Below, piece after piece: positions 1 to 12,192 of a DNA stretch of 64,000 bases. The notes beneath the pieces are model-generated. The model saw only the letters and a list, made by a program, of their open reading frames with translations. It had not been told where the DNA came from and made no database searches. Position 1 is the stretch's first letter. Each line of letters starts with the position of its first letter. Source of the stretch: Mucidula mucida (Eukaryota; Basidiomycota; Agaricomycetes; Agaricales; Physalacriaceae); NCBI GenBank assembly GCA_015501055.1, contig JADNYV010000015.1, positions 365,902 to 429,901 on the forward strand, written 5' to 3'. The position numbers and the translations under genes were made by a program.

Positions 1-63
1 CTATACGCAAACCCTAGCACATCTATCATAGCCATTCCTGCACCCTCCGCTTGTCTCGACGCC

Positions 64-1645
64 ATGGTCTTTGATGGAATCGACGATTACCTCGATCGCG
101 TGGTCAAGTCGAGTGGGGGTGACCCCGGAAAGGTCGTGAAGCTCGCTATGTCGCGTCTCAAAACCGCTCTCAATGCTCCAAAGCTTGACGATGCGCGTGT
201 GGCTATCTATCTGGATCTCATTGGCCATCTCTCCCGAAAAGGACAACATCCTTTGCGGAATGCATTCTTAGCAGCCAATATTGTTACTATCACCGCGAAA
301 GTCGCTGTATCCATGGCCCAGAAACTCAATTCTGGTGGCTCTGACGGTCTCTTGAACGTCTTGGTCGCTTCGTTAGGCTACCTATCAAATTTCCTCGAGT
401 CTACTGATGGGTTTACTTGGATAATTCAGGCGTTGAACGCTGGAATGTTACTGGCGTGGGCAGATGCGTCTCCTCATTTCGGAAAGCTGGATCCGTATGA
501 CTACGAGATGATTAACCGAATCGTGGATGACATCGTACCGCGATATCTTGTATATCGTTCCGTCATCAATGCTGTTGATAGGTAAGGAGTGCTCCTTCTG
601 TCAGTGCACATAGCTAGCTGAGCATATTCCAGAACCATGAAGATCATCGACGATGCGAAACTGCCTCACAGGAATCGCGTGCGGAATAGTATTGCGAAGG
701 ATATCTGGATCAAGTTCCTAGGCTTTGCCGTTGAACGTTGTATGGTTGCCCTTCATGCCACTACGGCCATGGCCAAAGCTAAAACCTGTGATAATGTTAA
801 GGTGCGTATACCATCCCCGTATTTCACTCAAAGTGTTGGTTTATGGAGCGCGACTCGCAGTGTCAGAAGATTGATGCGAAGAACAACTTCCAGAAGTGTG
901 CTGGATGCCAGACTACTCTCTATTGTTCCAAGGCATGCCAAACGGTGGCATGGAAGGAGGGTGACCACAGGTCAACGTGTAAATTGAAACAACAAGAGAG
1001 ACGAGGTAAGCGTATTTTGGATTTAACCATCGATCCAACCTAATCGGTATTTCAGAGGGAAAATTCCAATCAATCACAAAGAGCGATGCCGGTCAGTCAT
1101 CTCTTTGGATACGAGGCAAATGAGTACTAATCGAGTCACACACAATAGCGTTCTTCCATGCCCTCGCAACACGCGATGCCGCTCATCATCGACCATTATT
1201 ACGGCGCCTTGCGCAGAAGGAACATCCAAACGTAAAGCACTGGGAATTCATCATTTGCATCGACTATACCGTCCTTCCGCCGAAATACAGTCTCAGTCTG
1301 CTTGCCAACTACGAGAAGGATCAGCCAAAGTCCCTTAACGGCAGCACTAACGCCGAGGCACGCAACGACACATTTGTCGAGAGAGCAAGACAACACCCCG
1401 GCAAATTCACGCTTATTCAAAGTCGGATTAGCAACGGGACAGGAATACAATTGGTCACGTCGGTCAAGACAGGTAATTTCTGGGAGAGCGGGGACGATTC
1501 TTTCCCTCCTGCTAGCGATTCGGAAGACGAGATGGGGGATGAATTCCGGAAGCGGGATACAAATCTCGATGCGGTGGATTTCATGAAGGCCAGGCTGGCC
1601 ATCAAGTCGTTCGCAGCCAGTCTGGGCGAGACGACTGATCTGTAG
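64..1645 (+). CDS. MYND-type zinc-finger protein
   Basis: Spliced gene of about five exons. Exon 1 (64-581) starts at the first ATG and ends at a GTAAGG donor; exon 2 runs about 633-801; exon 3 (849-1005) encodes the zinc finger; the last long exon runs in one frame from about 1150 to the TAG at 1645. The finger has the MYND pattern: CDN in exon 2, then C-Q-K, C-A-G-C, L-Y-C-S-K-A-C and W-K-E-G-D-H-R-S-T-C, which would bind two zinc ions. MYND fingers usually mediate protein-protein contacts. The N-terminal part is helical, and the C-terminal part holds an acidic Asp/Glu/Ser stretch. Proteins of this layout are numerous in mushrooms and mostly uncharacterised, so no specific partner can be named. 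The second MYND gene, at 20.7-23.3 kb, has a different layout. Confidence 0.82.
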
Positions 1646-2063
1646 AAGGTCAACTCATCAGTACATGCAAAACCCATTCAATCGAGCATTCAATTGCTAC
1701 AACCCACGAACAACAAGCCTATTGTCTCTGGCGTTCCACGAGTAAGCGGCATTACTATACCTAGCAAGGGGGAATGGGACCAAACGGCATGGTCCAGAAG
1801 GCCTCTTATTGTGTTCCCTCCCATATTGTCGTCCGTATTGTTCTTTCAAAAGGCCGCATGCCGCGCACGTGACTCATCTCTATCCCGATTTGGGGCGTTG
1901 AAAGTGACACCCAAAAACCGCAACGCCTCTTGTTCCAAATTTGGTTCCTTCGACAATTGGCCTTGATGGGGGACTTCCATATCGGGATGTTACCTTGTAA
2001 CTGACGCGCAGGCTCTGGCTATATAATAAGGACAATGACTGTTTTACTGCCTTCGCGTTTCCC
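1646..2063. other. Intergenic region with TATA-like element
   Basis: Non-coding gap between two co-directional genes. A TATA-like string (ctatataata) lies at 2019-2028, about 36 bp before the next start codon, so the arrestin-like gene may have a very short leader. Nothing else was recognised. Confidence 0.4.
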
Positions 2064-3684
2064 ATGGACGTGGCGTCTCCTCCTCGGTATCGCAGGTACT
2101 CCAGAGCAGGTCCGGTACCTGCGCCTGGATCGGAACTTCCTGCTTACTCCCGTCGCAATACGTTGGCTGCGCCTCTCCAGCCTCCACGTGATCCTACGGA
2201 ACATCTCTTTCAGCTCGTTGGGAGTAACGGGAAGGCGTGGGCGACGTTGAAGGTCTTTAGCAGCGCCAAATCTGCTAGGTCTTTGCCCACCTTTTACGAG
2301 AAAGAGAAGGTCAACGGCTGTGTTGAGCTTCATCTCAAAGGCGGGGACTGTATATCCGCTGTTAACGTCCGGGTATGAACCCTACCCTTCTCGCGATTTG
2401 GTATTCAACGCTTGTTGTACTAGATAACGGGACGCATTATAACCGGCGCTTATTCCGATGGTGCAATGTCATTCCTTGATCTCTCGACGCCGATATGGGG
2501 CAAGTCCTCAGAAGGCAGCAGTCGTACGCCCTCGCCCACGGACTCTAATAAATTAACGGGACGCCACACTCTGCCATTCTCTATCTCTCTTCCGAGGACC
2601 GTAGACATTACGACTAAGACCGATACCCAGACGTTTTCCTTGCCCGAGACTTTTTTGGAACGAGACTCCCTTGTAACGGTTCAGTACGATATCACGGTGA
2701 CGCTTTCTCGAGGGAAGCTTCGAGCGGATAGTCAGTGCGTATAGTCTGATCCTCGGTATTATTTTCGGTAGTTGATGCCGTTTTGAAGCATCACGACTGC
2801 TTTTGGTTATGTTCCTAGTTCACGCCCTGATACGCCTTCGATTCTTCGACAATACGCGTACACGCATAATCTACCTCTGTCCGGACCAGATGCCGACCCG
2901 CACGGTTGGCACTGCAGCGATCCTATCATGGTGTCCCCTCCAAAGTCAAAGTCAAAGACTAGAAGCGGACCTGTATCATGCGTTGTAAGTTCCTTTCGTT
3001 CAGCCTCTAACCATTTCTAACCAATCGCTTCGTACAGTTTTCACTTCCCAAACCGGTACGTCCCATCTCCTTTCGTTTTTTTTGTCAATTACTGACCTGC
3101 TTGGCAGCTTTGCTATACTCGAGGCAGCGTCATACCTTGCATGCTCACCGTCGAGGGAAACGACACGGCGGCCGTTGACGCTCTGTGCTCGCCTGGCTCT
3201 ATCGCTGCCTCTTTGCAGAGACGCGTCAGGTACAGCTCCAAAAAGTCCAAAGGAAAAGAGACTCTCGAGGACTGCGGAACAGCCACCTGGTGGGTGTCCG
3301 GCAGCGCCCAAAGCACGTCCCACTGTCGCTACATGGAGGGGGAATTCCGTCTCTCAAAGGATCTGCGATCTACATCCGATATAGGGTGCTTCAGCGTTTC
3401 CGTAAGTGCCACCCAGCCACCCACCCCGGTTCCTTCGTGCTTATTGTCTTTTTCGTTTCGTTCCTTAGTACTTTGTTGTTCTGAACCCGTTCACCAAGGC
3501 CGACCCGAACACGAAACCCCTCGCTATTGTCCCAGTGGAAATAGCGACGATGCATGCAAAAGGCCCCCGAGCCCAGTTTTATGCCCCGCCAGCGTATGAG
3601 CTCTCACGACAGGCGCGGGATGCGTGTGATATCCCTTATATGAACATGCCCGGCGTCACGACGTTTGGTTCACGGCCTTTCTAA
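2064..3684 (+). CDS. Arrestin-like N-terminal domain protein
   Basis: Multi-exon gene. Exon 1 begins at ATG 2064 and carries a Pro-rich leader, then a stretch resembling the first beta strands of the arrestin fold (TEHLFQL, AWATLKVFS, KVNGCVELHL, ISAVNVRV). Exon 2 (from about 2426) continues with ITGRIITGAYSD, FLDLSTPIW, HTLPFSISLP and a V-Q-Y-D-I-T-V-T-L strand, typical of arrestin-N edge strands. Further short exons lead to the TAA at 3682-3684; the last encodes a Y-E-L-S-R-Q-A tail. In fungi, arrestin-related proteins link membrane transporters or receptors to ubiquitin ligases for endocytosis. No PPxY motif was noted, although several Pro-Pro-rich stretches exist, so the adaptor role is inferred from the fold only. 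The middle exons are approximate. Confidence 0.72.
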
Positions 3685-4132
3685 ACGAACCGCTTGTGTT
3701 GAGCACAAGTCGACACAGGGCAGCGCAGGATGCTGCCCGACTAGCTGATGCCGGTCGTCATTATCTATCGATTTAGTCAAGATCTGTCATGTATATGCAC
3801 CTCACGATTTCTCTGCAGTACAGCCCATTTAATCATACCCCCTTGCATCGTATTCATCTGTAGCTTTCCTCCTTGCATTTCGCATTTCTTTTGTTGTAGC
3901 TGTGACATTACTATACACAAACCAAATATACCTTGTCCAACGAAGAGCTCGACCCGGCCCGATCTCGGCGCACCCACTTGAGCGCTTCTATGAACCCATG
4001 GAATAATAGAAAACTCCGTTGTTTGACACTGCTGCTGCAGTAAGTGGTCTCAATCCCTTGTGGCTCGCTACTACATTGCTGGTGTACAATATTAACAAAT
4101 GATACTGTACAGATATCTAAGTAATCTAGCGC
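3685..4132. other. Convergent 3' intergenic region
   Basis: Gap between the ends of two convergent genes. It is AT-richer than the flanking genes and should contain both 3' UTRs. No gene or repeat was recognised. Confidence 0.4.
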
Positions 4133-5401
4133 TCATACCATATCGTCAATCACAGTTGTTATCCGGCTATACACCAACATGAGCACGTAGGCGTACTTTT
4201 CAAACTGGTCCTTTGACATGAACAGCAGCGCCTGCGAAAGTACCGCTTTTATGATCTGAGCTTGCATGCCTTGGTACCAGCCAACAAAGCCTTCGCGTTT
4301 CCACACCCGCATGAGAATGTCGAGCGCGCCAGGGTGCTTATACTGCTTGTGATGGAATTCGTGCTTATGAGGAAGCTCGTGGTGCTCCACTTCTGCTTCC
4401 TCGACGTCCGCGCTGCGTGCTTGTATCCGCACCTTGGCCATGATATATGGGTATGTTACCTGCCCAAATAATTAACGTGGACGAGGGTAGGCCGAAACAG
4501 AGGTGGACGTACAACAGTGGCTAGCGTCTTGCTTAAAGCGCCGACAAGGAATGAAAGTCCAGGCGACAGCTTGTCAGTGCCGTTGGCGAGAATAACAATG
4601 TTCTTGACGCGCTCGAACATGCCATACGTGATAGCCGGATTGATTGTCAAGATCAAACCCGGCTTTATTCCAAGCCACAACCCGCCAATACCCTCCTCTT
4701 CGACAATTTCCTTTGCGACACCAAGGAAAGAGTCATCTTCCGGTTCGTCACTGCTAGAGGATGCAGGTGTTGATGCACCCGACTGCGTCTTCTTCGTCTT
4801 ACCAACCTGCTGCCGTGTAGCGATAACAGAGACGGGAATGGTGAAGATCTGCGCTAGTGCACCGGCCATGGCGCCAAGAATGAGTTCCATTGCGGTTCCT
4901 ATCTGGGGTGTCTTGCCGCCTTTTGGCATCTTGCGTAGGAGACGGTTCATGTATGATGTCCGGACCATAGAATAGAAGAAGAAATAGGCATATTCTACAA
5001 GGACGATTAAGGGTGAAATCCAGCAGTGATGGAAGACATACGCATTGAGAACGTATTCATCATGGTCGCCCCAAATCCGCGGTAGAGACCGAATATACCC
5101 TCCTTCTTGAAGACTTGGATTAAGACACCAAGCATGGACTGTGCGTCCTTGTTCTTTCCCTTCGGAAGCGCCTGGATGCGCGTTTTTGCGCTGGATCACG
5201 TCGTCAACGTCAGCATATACAAAGCTGATTTCAGCACATACACATCCAGCGGGTACACCACACTATAAAGCGTTCCCAGTCAATTCCTTGCACCAGGTCA
5301 CAATAAAATGGGACTCACGCCGTACTGAAGCAACCGCCGAGTGCACCGGCCAAAGCAGCGCCAAATGGCGTGAGTTTTACAGGCTTTGACTGGACCGACA
5401 T
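4133..5401 (-). CDS. Peroxisomal-type mitochondrial carrier family transporter (PMP47/ANT1-like)
   Basis: Starts at 5401 with MSVQSKPVKLTPFGAALAG and ends at 4133; about five exons. Carrier signatures are visible: PLDVAKTRIQ, formed across the second intron in repeat 1; IPVSVIATRQQ in repeat 2; and PYIMAKVRIQAR in repeat 3. Each is followed by a G-x-W/L-Y-x-G type loop (GLYRGFGATMMN, GLWLGIKPGL, GWYQGMQAQ). Length and motif spacing fit the six-helix carrier fold. The repeat-2 and repeat-3 sequences resemble peroxisomal PMP47/ANT1, which exchanges ATP for AMP to support fatty-acid activation inside peroxisomes; this assignment is by resemblance. Two insertions stand out: a Ser/Thr/Glu-rich loop (about 4730-4790) and a His-rich loop in repeat 3 (about 4335-4395). 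It is divergent from the methyltransferase gene at 5874. Confidence 0.88.
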
Positions 5402-5873
5402 CGCGCAGATAAACCGGAGAGCAGCGTTGGGGTAATGGACGTTTATAAAGGAGGCACGACCCCGGGAATGGACAGACACAGAGTACCCATGATCATTTCA
5501 CATGCTTACCGACAGCGGCCGACGCCGTCATTACTGAATGCGGATGCAAATCCACCTTCTTGCTCTCTTGTGGTCTTTGAACGTTTCTCAAGTTTTTGTC
5601 ATGTTTCTTCAACGTTGAGCTCAACTTGAGAACGTTTCATACTACAGGAGCTCGCCAATGGACTCTAACTGGGCTTGATTCGACTTTCCGATTCGGACAC
5701 GTCGCACTCCCAGGCTAGTAATCCTTCTGAGTAGTGGAGACCGACTCGGTCGGACGAGTTATCTACACGTCGCGTGAAGCAACTTAGTTGTCCCGCATTC
5801 GTACGAAGCAGCTCACACGATGACCTTGATGCTTGATGTCATGTTGGCTTCCAGCGAATGTCTGAATTTTTGA
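5402..5873. other. Divergent promoter region
   Basis: A 472-bp region between two divergent start codons. It must hold both promoters. No recognised motif or repeat. Confidence 0.4.
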
Positions 5874-7011
5874 ATGTGTGCAACCCCACCTTCAACCTCG
5901 GTCGCGTTGGGATTGTCAACGGAGGAAAACATGATCGTCGATCGTCCAAAAATAGAAATCTCCTTCTCTCCCAATAATTCCATGGTTCAAGACCCCAACT
6001 TCCCTCCTAACCTCAACATCAAGCCTTTATCCAACCAAGGCGATTGGGGTGATGCATTTTCCCATAAATCGCAGGCGGCCGCCATAGAAAAGTACGGTAT
6101 CGCGGGTCGAGTATGGTATGGTATCTCTTCCATTCACTGCCCTCTTGATTATGATAATCTACTGAATAGGGAGGCCGCATACGCGCTGATGCTCTATGTT
6201 AATCCTTCCACTGGGCCGCATGAGTGGCTCTTTGATCCCCCATTCATAGCCGCAAATCCTAGCCCACCATTGCCTACGGTGATGATCGAACTGGGATCTG
6301 GGACCGGGATCGTGGCGAGTGTCCTTGGACGCTTGGGAGGCACGGTAATTGTAACGGATCTGCCTGAGGTAAGTACGAGGTCGTTGTGATACATGATACC
6401 TGGGACGCTGGACAATAATAGGTCTGCCCTTTGCTTAAGGCCAATCTACGGCACCAGTCAGAATTGTTCGTTCGACCGCTATCGTGGGGAAATGAAGAAC
6501 ACGTGTTACAGATACAGAAGGAGTTTCTGTCCGACAAGCCGTTGACAGATATTGTTTGTAGCGATCTGGTATGTATTCCTCGACAGTGCTTATGATGACA
6601 AGGTTGTCATTTGACCGACGCTGGGCCTTATAGGTATACTTCCCCGAACTCCTGGCTCCCCTGCTTCGCACTCTCCTCCATCTCACAGCAATCCATTCTC
6701 CCCGCATCATCATATCGTACAAGATCCGCAGTCTACCCAAAGAAACGCCCTTCTGGACTGCATTCGGCCTCTACTTCACCTTCCAACCCGTTCTCTTACG
6801 AAGAGACCCGGATTCAGAATGGGAGCGCTTCGGACTGTCATTTGAGGACACCATGTTCACCTTCGTCGCGTATAGACGGTCGGAATCGCGTCAGTGGAGC
6901 ATTCCAAGCGCGGATAGTCAGCTTCTTGCTGGTGTCGGCACGCAGGGGACAGATACACCCAAAGGCGACGATTCATTTGACTGTTTGCTGTTGATGACAA
7001 TGGCTACCTGA
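5874..7011 (+). CDS. METTL21-like protein N-methyltransferase
   Basis: Four or five exons from ATG 5874 to TGA 7009-7011; ATG 5931 is an alternative start. An intron at about 6116-6169 joins codons to give R-V-W-E-A-A-Y-A-L, the W-x-A-A/G motif that precedes the SAM site in METTL21-type (family 16) methyltransferases. Motif I is ELGSGTGIV followed by VIVTDLPE. The next exon starts with V-C-P-L-L-K-A-N-L. After a further intron the catalytic-loop signature V-C-S-D-L-V-Y-F-P-E-L appears, a clear D-L/V-Y motif of this family. The enzyme probably transfers methyl groups from S-adenosylmethionine to lysine (or protein N-terminal) nitrogen; the substrate cannot be predicted. It appears complete, about 320 residues. 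Confidence 0.84.
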
Positions 7012-7517
7012 ACGTCGACGCTGTATGTAATACAAGCGTTGCTTCAGTCTTCCAAGAAACGCCACCGCGTTGTTGCCGCTGCTGCCTTGTATCCCCCTGG
7101 TGCGTAACACATGGGTTACCAGCGTTCATCTGTCGATGGAAAGAGATAGAGAGTTGAGGATTGAGACGATGAGTGGATGTTGCCAGTCGGTCTTAATCGC
7201 GCGCAAGGTCCAGGTTTACATGACTCTTGTGCATCCTTTGCATACACAAGAGCTTAAGAGCCCGCTGTATGAAACGAAGAAGATTGACCTTACATAGACA
7301 CTTAGCTGCCCCCAGTCACCCAGCCCTATCCAATGACTCCATCTCATCTCAAATTTACCAGCAGTGCTACATACGTAGACCTTATCAAACTCTGTGAGCC
7401 ATGTATGTACATTCTTGAGAAATGAGTTTACAGGCGCGAGAATTCTTGCACTTGTTGATCCAAGTGGACAGCTTGGGTTGAAATTTCAGTGATCGATCAC
7501 CTTTATTCCTCTCCATC
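7012..7517. other. Intergenic region
   Basis: About 500 bp between co-directional genes, holding the 3' UTR of the methyltransferase and the promoter of the actin-related gene. Short open frames here have no coding character. Confidence 0.35.
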
Positions 7518-9462
7518 ATGTCGGCCATGCCGACGACACCTTCCCGCTCTCGAACAATGGTGCCATCTACGCCGACAACGTCGAGAATAGCGAACACGAG
7601 CACGTCGACTGTCCAGGCCTCGCCGCATTATGCGACCACCCGGCGACACTCTCTGTACGGTGTCGAGGACCGCATCATAATCGACCCAGGCTCACGGATA
7701 TGGAAAGTGGGTTTCAGTGGCGAAGGACGCCCGCGCGACGTGCTGTACGCTGATGGAAAGCACGGCGCGCCGCTGTGGAAGCTGAACCGAGCGACGAATC
7801 CAGCGGAGCGCGCAGAGGAGGACCGTATGCTGGACATCAACTTGGAGAGAGCACTTCGGTCTGTTTTTCATGAGTATGTGTTTCTTACCGGGTTAGTTGG
7901 AGGGTAGCTGAATGCTGCAGCTCCCTATTGACAGATCCCAAGGCTAGGAAGGTGATACTGGTTGAACACCCGTTGTTGCCGCTGTATATCAAGGAGATGA
8001 TGACCAAGATATTGTTTGAGAACTTGCTTGTGCGTGGTTTATCTTTTGAAAGAGTTGTTGTCGTTAAGTTCATCAAAGGTACCCTCCGTTTCGTTTGCCT
8101 CCAGCCATCTTCTTGCATTATTTGCCGTTGGCCGAATAACGGGCTTGGTTCTTGACTGTGGCCATCAGGAATCCACCGTTCTACCTGCAAGTCGTGCTGT
8201 TTTCCTGCTCGGAATCTATCTTATTGTCACTTTAGATATTCGCTGCCAGGCCACTCTTTCCATATTTACGCACTACACCCTTAGCGGGTGCCGCCCTCTC
8301 TCTCCATCTCTCCCAATTCATCCACGTCCACGGCAGCTATGTACCACCCCCCACTACTCTCAGTGCCCACGTCAACGTCCCTGCTGCTAACCGTACAACA
8401 CGCGTCCCAGCAGAAGTACTCACCCCTGCTCTCGTTGAAGAGATCAAAACGCGCGCTTGTTTCGTCAGCGGCCCCCCTGGAATTTTCGCGGATAGAGAGC
8501 ATACGCCCGCGCCCGAGTTATCATCTGAGCCGGATATTCCTTCTAGTGAAAACAACACAGATTCGGACTTCTCTTTTGCGGGAAGGGACAGTATGTCTTC
8601 CCAGCCTGAATCGTCCGACTTTTCTGTTGTTTCTACGCCAGCGAGGAACCCGTTATTGGACGACAGACGGAGCGATGATCCTGCTTATCGAGTTGTTGAA
8701 ATGTATGAAAGATGTTCTACTGCATCCCACTTGACAATGCGGGTACCACCTCCGTCATCACAGAATACAGCCACGGGGTACGGCGCGTTGATAATACCGG
8801 GTTGGGTGCGCGAGAGATCAGCTGAACTGTTGTTCGATGGCGGAGATGTGGATGAAAGCAGCGTAGCCGAAGTTATTCTCGAATCCCTTTTGAAGGTCGG
8901 TTCTTTTCTGTTTCTCCGGACCAATTCTGATTATTTACAGATCCCAGTCGACTTGCGGAAAACAATGGCTTCGTCTATTCTTGTCGTGGGTGGTACATCG
9001 ATGCTACCTGGTTTCATTCCACGCTTGCAGACTGAGATTCTGCGCGCCCTTGCTCCGCCAACTTCGCCTGTGCGTCTGTCTACCCCACCTGGGCGACCTA
9101 CACCGCCGCAATACGATAAATACGCTGCCTTGCGTCCTTTGACGCCGTATTTTGCAATCTTGAATAATCCTGCGCCTCCGACTTCGCAATCTGAGCGCGC
9201 AAAGGTGAACGCGGGCAAGGCACCGGCATTTACACCTTCCACGATGGCTTGGATCGGCGGCTCGCTTGCTGGTTCTTTGAAGACAGGTGGAGCTGAGCTG
9301 TCAAGAGAGAAGTGGGACGAGGCAGCAGCCGCTCCGGAAGACGAGGAAGTTGATCGGCAAGAGCTTAGTATCTTACCGGATTGGACACGGTCACCGTTAC
9401 CTGCAGGCGCGCCTTCAGCACGAATGGAGCGAGGGATGCCTCAGGCGACAGTTGGAGCTTGA
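7518..9462 (+). CDS. Divergent actin-related protein (Arp10-like)
   Basis: Starts at 7518 after CATC with a Ser/Thr-Pro-rich leader, then the actin nucleotide-binding start V-E-D-R-I-I-I-D-P-G-S-R-I-W-K-V-G-F-S-G-E. Later exons give L-L-T-D-P-K-A-R-K-V-I-L-V-E-H-P-L-L-P, then G-L-V-L-D-C-G-H-Q-E-S-T-V-L-P (phosphate 2 loop), and near the end S-I-L-V-V-G-G-T-S-M-L-P-G-F (adenosine-binding loop) and S-T-M-A-W-I-G-G-S-L-A-G-S-L, the usual actin C-terminal signature. A long Ser/acidic insertion (about 8500-8680) is absent from conventional actin. In fungi, Arp10 caps the pointed end of the Arp1 filament of dynactin; the divergence and insertion fit that role better than a chromatin Arp, but the subtype is an inference. 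The CDS ends with a TGA at 9460-9462. Confidence 0.84.
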
Positions 9463-9703
9463 TAAATTCTGATGATACATTCATTTGTGTTCTCCGTGTG
9501 GATTATTGTAATCAACTGTATGTACTGAAAAGACAAAGGTTTGAGATGGGAACGAATCGAATGAGGGACGAATGATTGTGAATGATCTACTGGACCAAGG
9601 ATGAGGATGGAGGTGGGGGTATGTGTAGCACAGGCGGAAATGATAAGAGTACAGGTGAATGAACGAAGGGTGGCGCAAATAATAATCAGGAACAGAGAAT
9701 AAA

Positions 9704-12192
9704 TCAATAAATACGACCATCATCAAAGATGCGAAGAGTGACTTTGCTGTGGTCGACATAGGTCATCACCCAGCGCCATTCCTCCGGGGTTGAAATCACT
9801 TTGAGGTCTCCCTCGCTCGCCAAGGAAACCACAGAATTGCGCGACCGCATCGACTCTTGCATCGCAAGCGCAATAGTGAACCCGTCTTTCAACAAAATCT
9901 TCTCCTGTGTAGCAAATTTAGATTTAATCCTCTGTCTCGCGTCGGACAGCGGTATATCGCGTGTAGCGCGGAAGATGATGATCGTCTTATCGCACGCAGC
10001 CTTGACGGTCACCGGCGCAGTGGGGGAAGTGGCTTCCTGTCGGCGCCAACACAATCCATCACAGACGAGACAGTAGAAAGCGATGCACTGGAGAATGCGG
10101 AGTAGCCAGACGAGGACGCCGTGGAGAGAAATTGACATCGTGGGAGACGGCGGCATAATCGTGCGCGCGGTCATTGGGACGTCGAGCGTGTCGTCCGTTT
10201 CATATCCGCCGTACGCAGACGAGTCTCGTCTCGGTCGCTGGACATGACAAAGTCGGCCGAGTCCAGGGACATGCCGCTTGTCGGTCGGTAGTGTCCCAAA
10301 GCACCGCGCGGGCGGAATTCGCCTGACGATCCAGACATGGCAGAATCGGGTCTGGGTACGTCTAATACCGCAACTTTGAGATGACGAGGCTAGCACGGTA
10401 AGAAAATAACATACCCGAAAGTAGTAATCATCCAAGCCTTCAACATCCGCTTCTGATAGAGCCTCTGACATGGTGCGAGCATTCCGCCGTCCATGATTTA
10501 CCCACGGGCACGCGGAATCTCTCGAGGAAGTACAGCGTCCACGGAGCTATCGGACATGTACGTTGCGACGCTGCTGACGGATAGTCTTGAGGACCTCGGC
10601 TGTGTAGCAGGCAAAGCAAAGCCCAAATCCGCGTACGCCGATGCTCCAGACACATGCGATTGCCACGACTCTCGGTTATTCCCTATCCAAGCAGAGTCAG
10701 AATCAAAAAACCACATCAACTTAGCTTCACGTACGTTCCAAGTCTAAAGCCTGCATGCCGTTGAGAAGCTCCGGATTGAATGCAATTATCTGGCCGCTCC
10801 GACGAGCTCTACGACTAGTAACCGGTCCTCTGGTGCGGCGCTCAAGAGGGGCGCCCAAAAAGTTGTTAGACTTGCCGGATATTTCTTCATCCTCTGGTAA
10901 TGCGCTCAAACCAGAAGGAGAAACATGGGGATTGAAACCGAATGGTGTGGGCTTGTCGTCGATTACGCTTGGGAGCGAGCGATGGGAACTAGTGGAGCTG
11001 CGCGGAGACGAGGTAGACGAGGAATCAGATGAAATCGAGTTTCGTCGACTCTCGTGCCGTGGTGGTGACAATGATGGGGATGTCGAGTTTCAAAGAGGCG
11101 GAGGCCCAACTAGGGAGACGACAGAGCTGGACATGATGGAGTCGCGGCTGTCCTTGGATTGTTTGCCGTTGGTAAGAGCCAGCGTCGACGAAAACGAGAA
11201 TTTCCGCGGCTTCGAGGGCGATTGACTGACGACACTAGGCATGGAGGCGTTCTCGAAGTACATGGAGAAAACACTGCTGGAAATAGATATCCGGGTCGAA
11301 GTGCGTGGCGAAGCTACACCGGGCTCTGATGACGCTTGCGTTCCTTCTCTGCCTTGCGCTGCAAATCCAAATCTCTCGCCAAACACCGAAAAAGTCGGTT
11401 ACAAGGCGATCGCCGCGTAGATCACTATGAGGTGGGCTGGTCATCCTTGAATAAGGCCTCTATAAAAGCCTTGATTTCTAAGAACCTCTGGTCGATGATC
11501 GCCTGGCTGGCACGGAAAACGGTCCCTTTTTGGTCAAGTGCGGACCAAATCATGGAAATGTTGGGCAACAGAATTTGGATCGGGACCAGGTGGTAGAGAA
11601 TCCCACGACGATGCGGCATCCTGTTTATAAAAGCCGTCTTTTTTAATACCTTTACCGGCTAGAAGACGTTGTCGCTTCTCGCGGGCCAGCCGGTCGTAGT
11701 GCTCCTCGAGTTCCTCCTGAAGCCACAGCCAATCCTCCCACCGGCGCCATACGTCGTATTCGCTCGAGTAGGAAGATGCCCTGGACGACCGAGGAGAGCT
11801 GAGGCCACCAATAGCCGATATCCTCAATCCAAAAAGATGACTTGAGCCTGGAATCGATGATTGATAGGTAGTCAGGCATATCGAACAGAGCATACCATGC
11901 TTGGTCGGAGGTAGTATCTCTACAGAGAATTGAGGAGGAGGTTGTTTCTGGACAGTACGTTTATAGTCCTGTACGAAGCACTGAGAATATAGCCGACAGG
12001 AAGTTGAGAGGACGCACTATGTCTTCGGGAGACTCCACGTTAACGGATCCCACCTATACGTAAGGATTTAGTTCTTCGCGCCAGCGGAGGTTGGGTAACA
12101 AGCCTCACCAATGGTCGGGACATGAGTACTGAAGGCGGGCTGGTAGATATGTTCATCGTCAGTGCCATGTCCATGGTGAGAGGAAAGAACAT
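9704..12192 (-). CDS. PX and PB1 domain scaffold protein (Bem1-like), reading frame interrupted
   Basis: Read on the minus strand. The N-terminal exons (12192 or 12174 downward) lead to a PX domain: F-S-V-E-I-L-P-P-T, Y-D-V-W-R-R-W-E-D-W-L-W-L-Q-E-E-L, then, across a likely intron (LPPG|TVFRASQ), I-I-D-Q-R-F-L-E-I-K-A-F-I-E-A-L-F and R-L-V-T-D-F-F. A long Ser-rich linker follows. The C-terminus (9704 to about 10020) looks like a PB1 domain with an early Lys (K-T-I-I-I-F-R) and a late T-P-E-E-W-R-W-V. PX plus PB1 is the tail layout of Bem1, the Cdc42 polarity scaffold, but no SH3 domain is visible upstream. The frame shifts by one base near 11430, has an in-frame TGA at 11090, and changes frame three times within about 10020-10330. 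Either indel errors or a decaying gene explain this. Confidence 0.5.
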
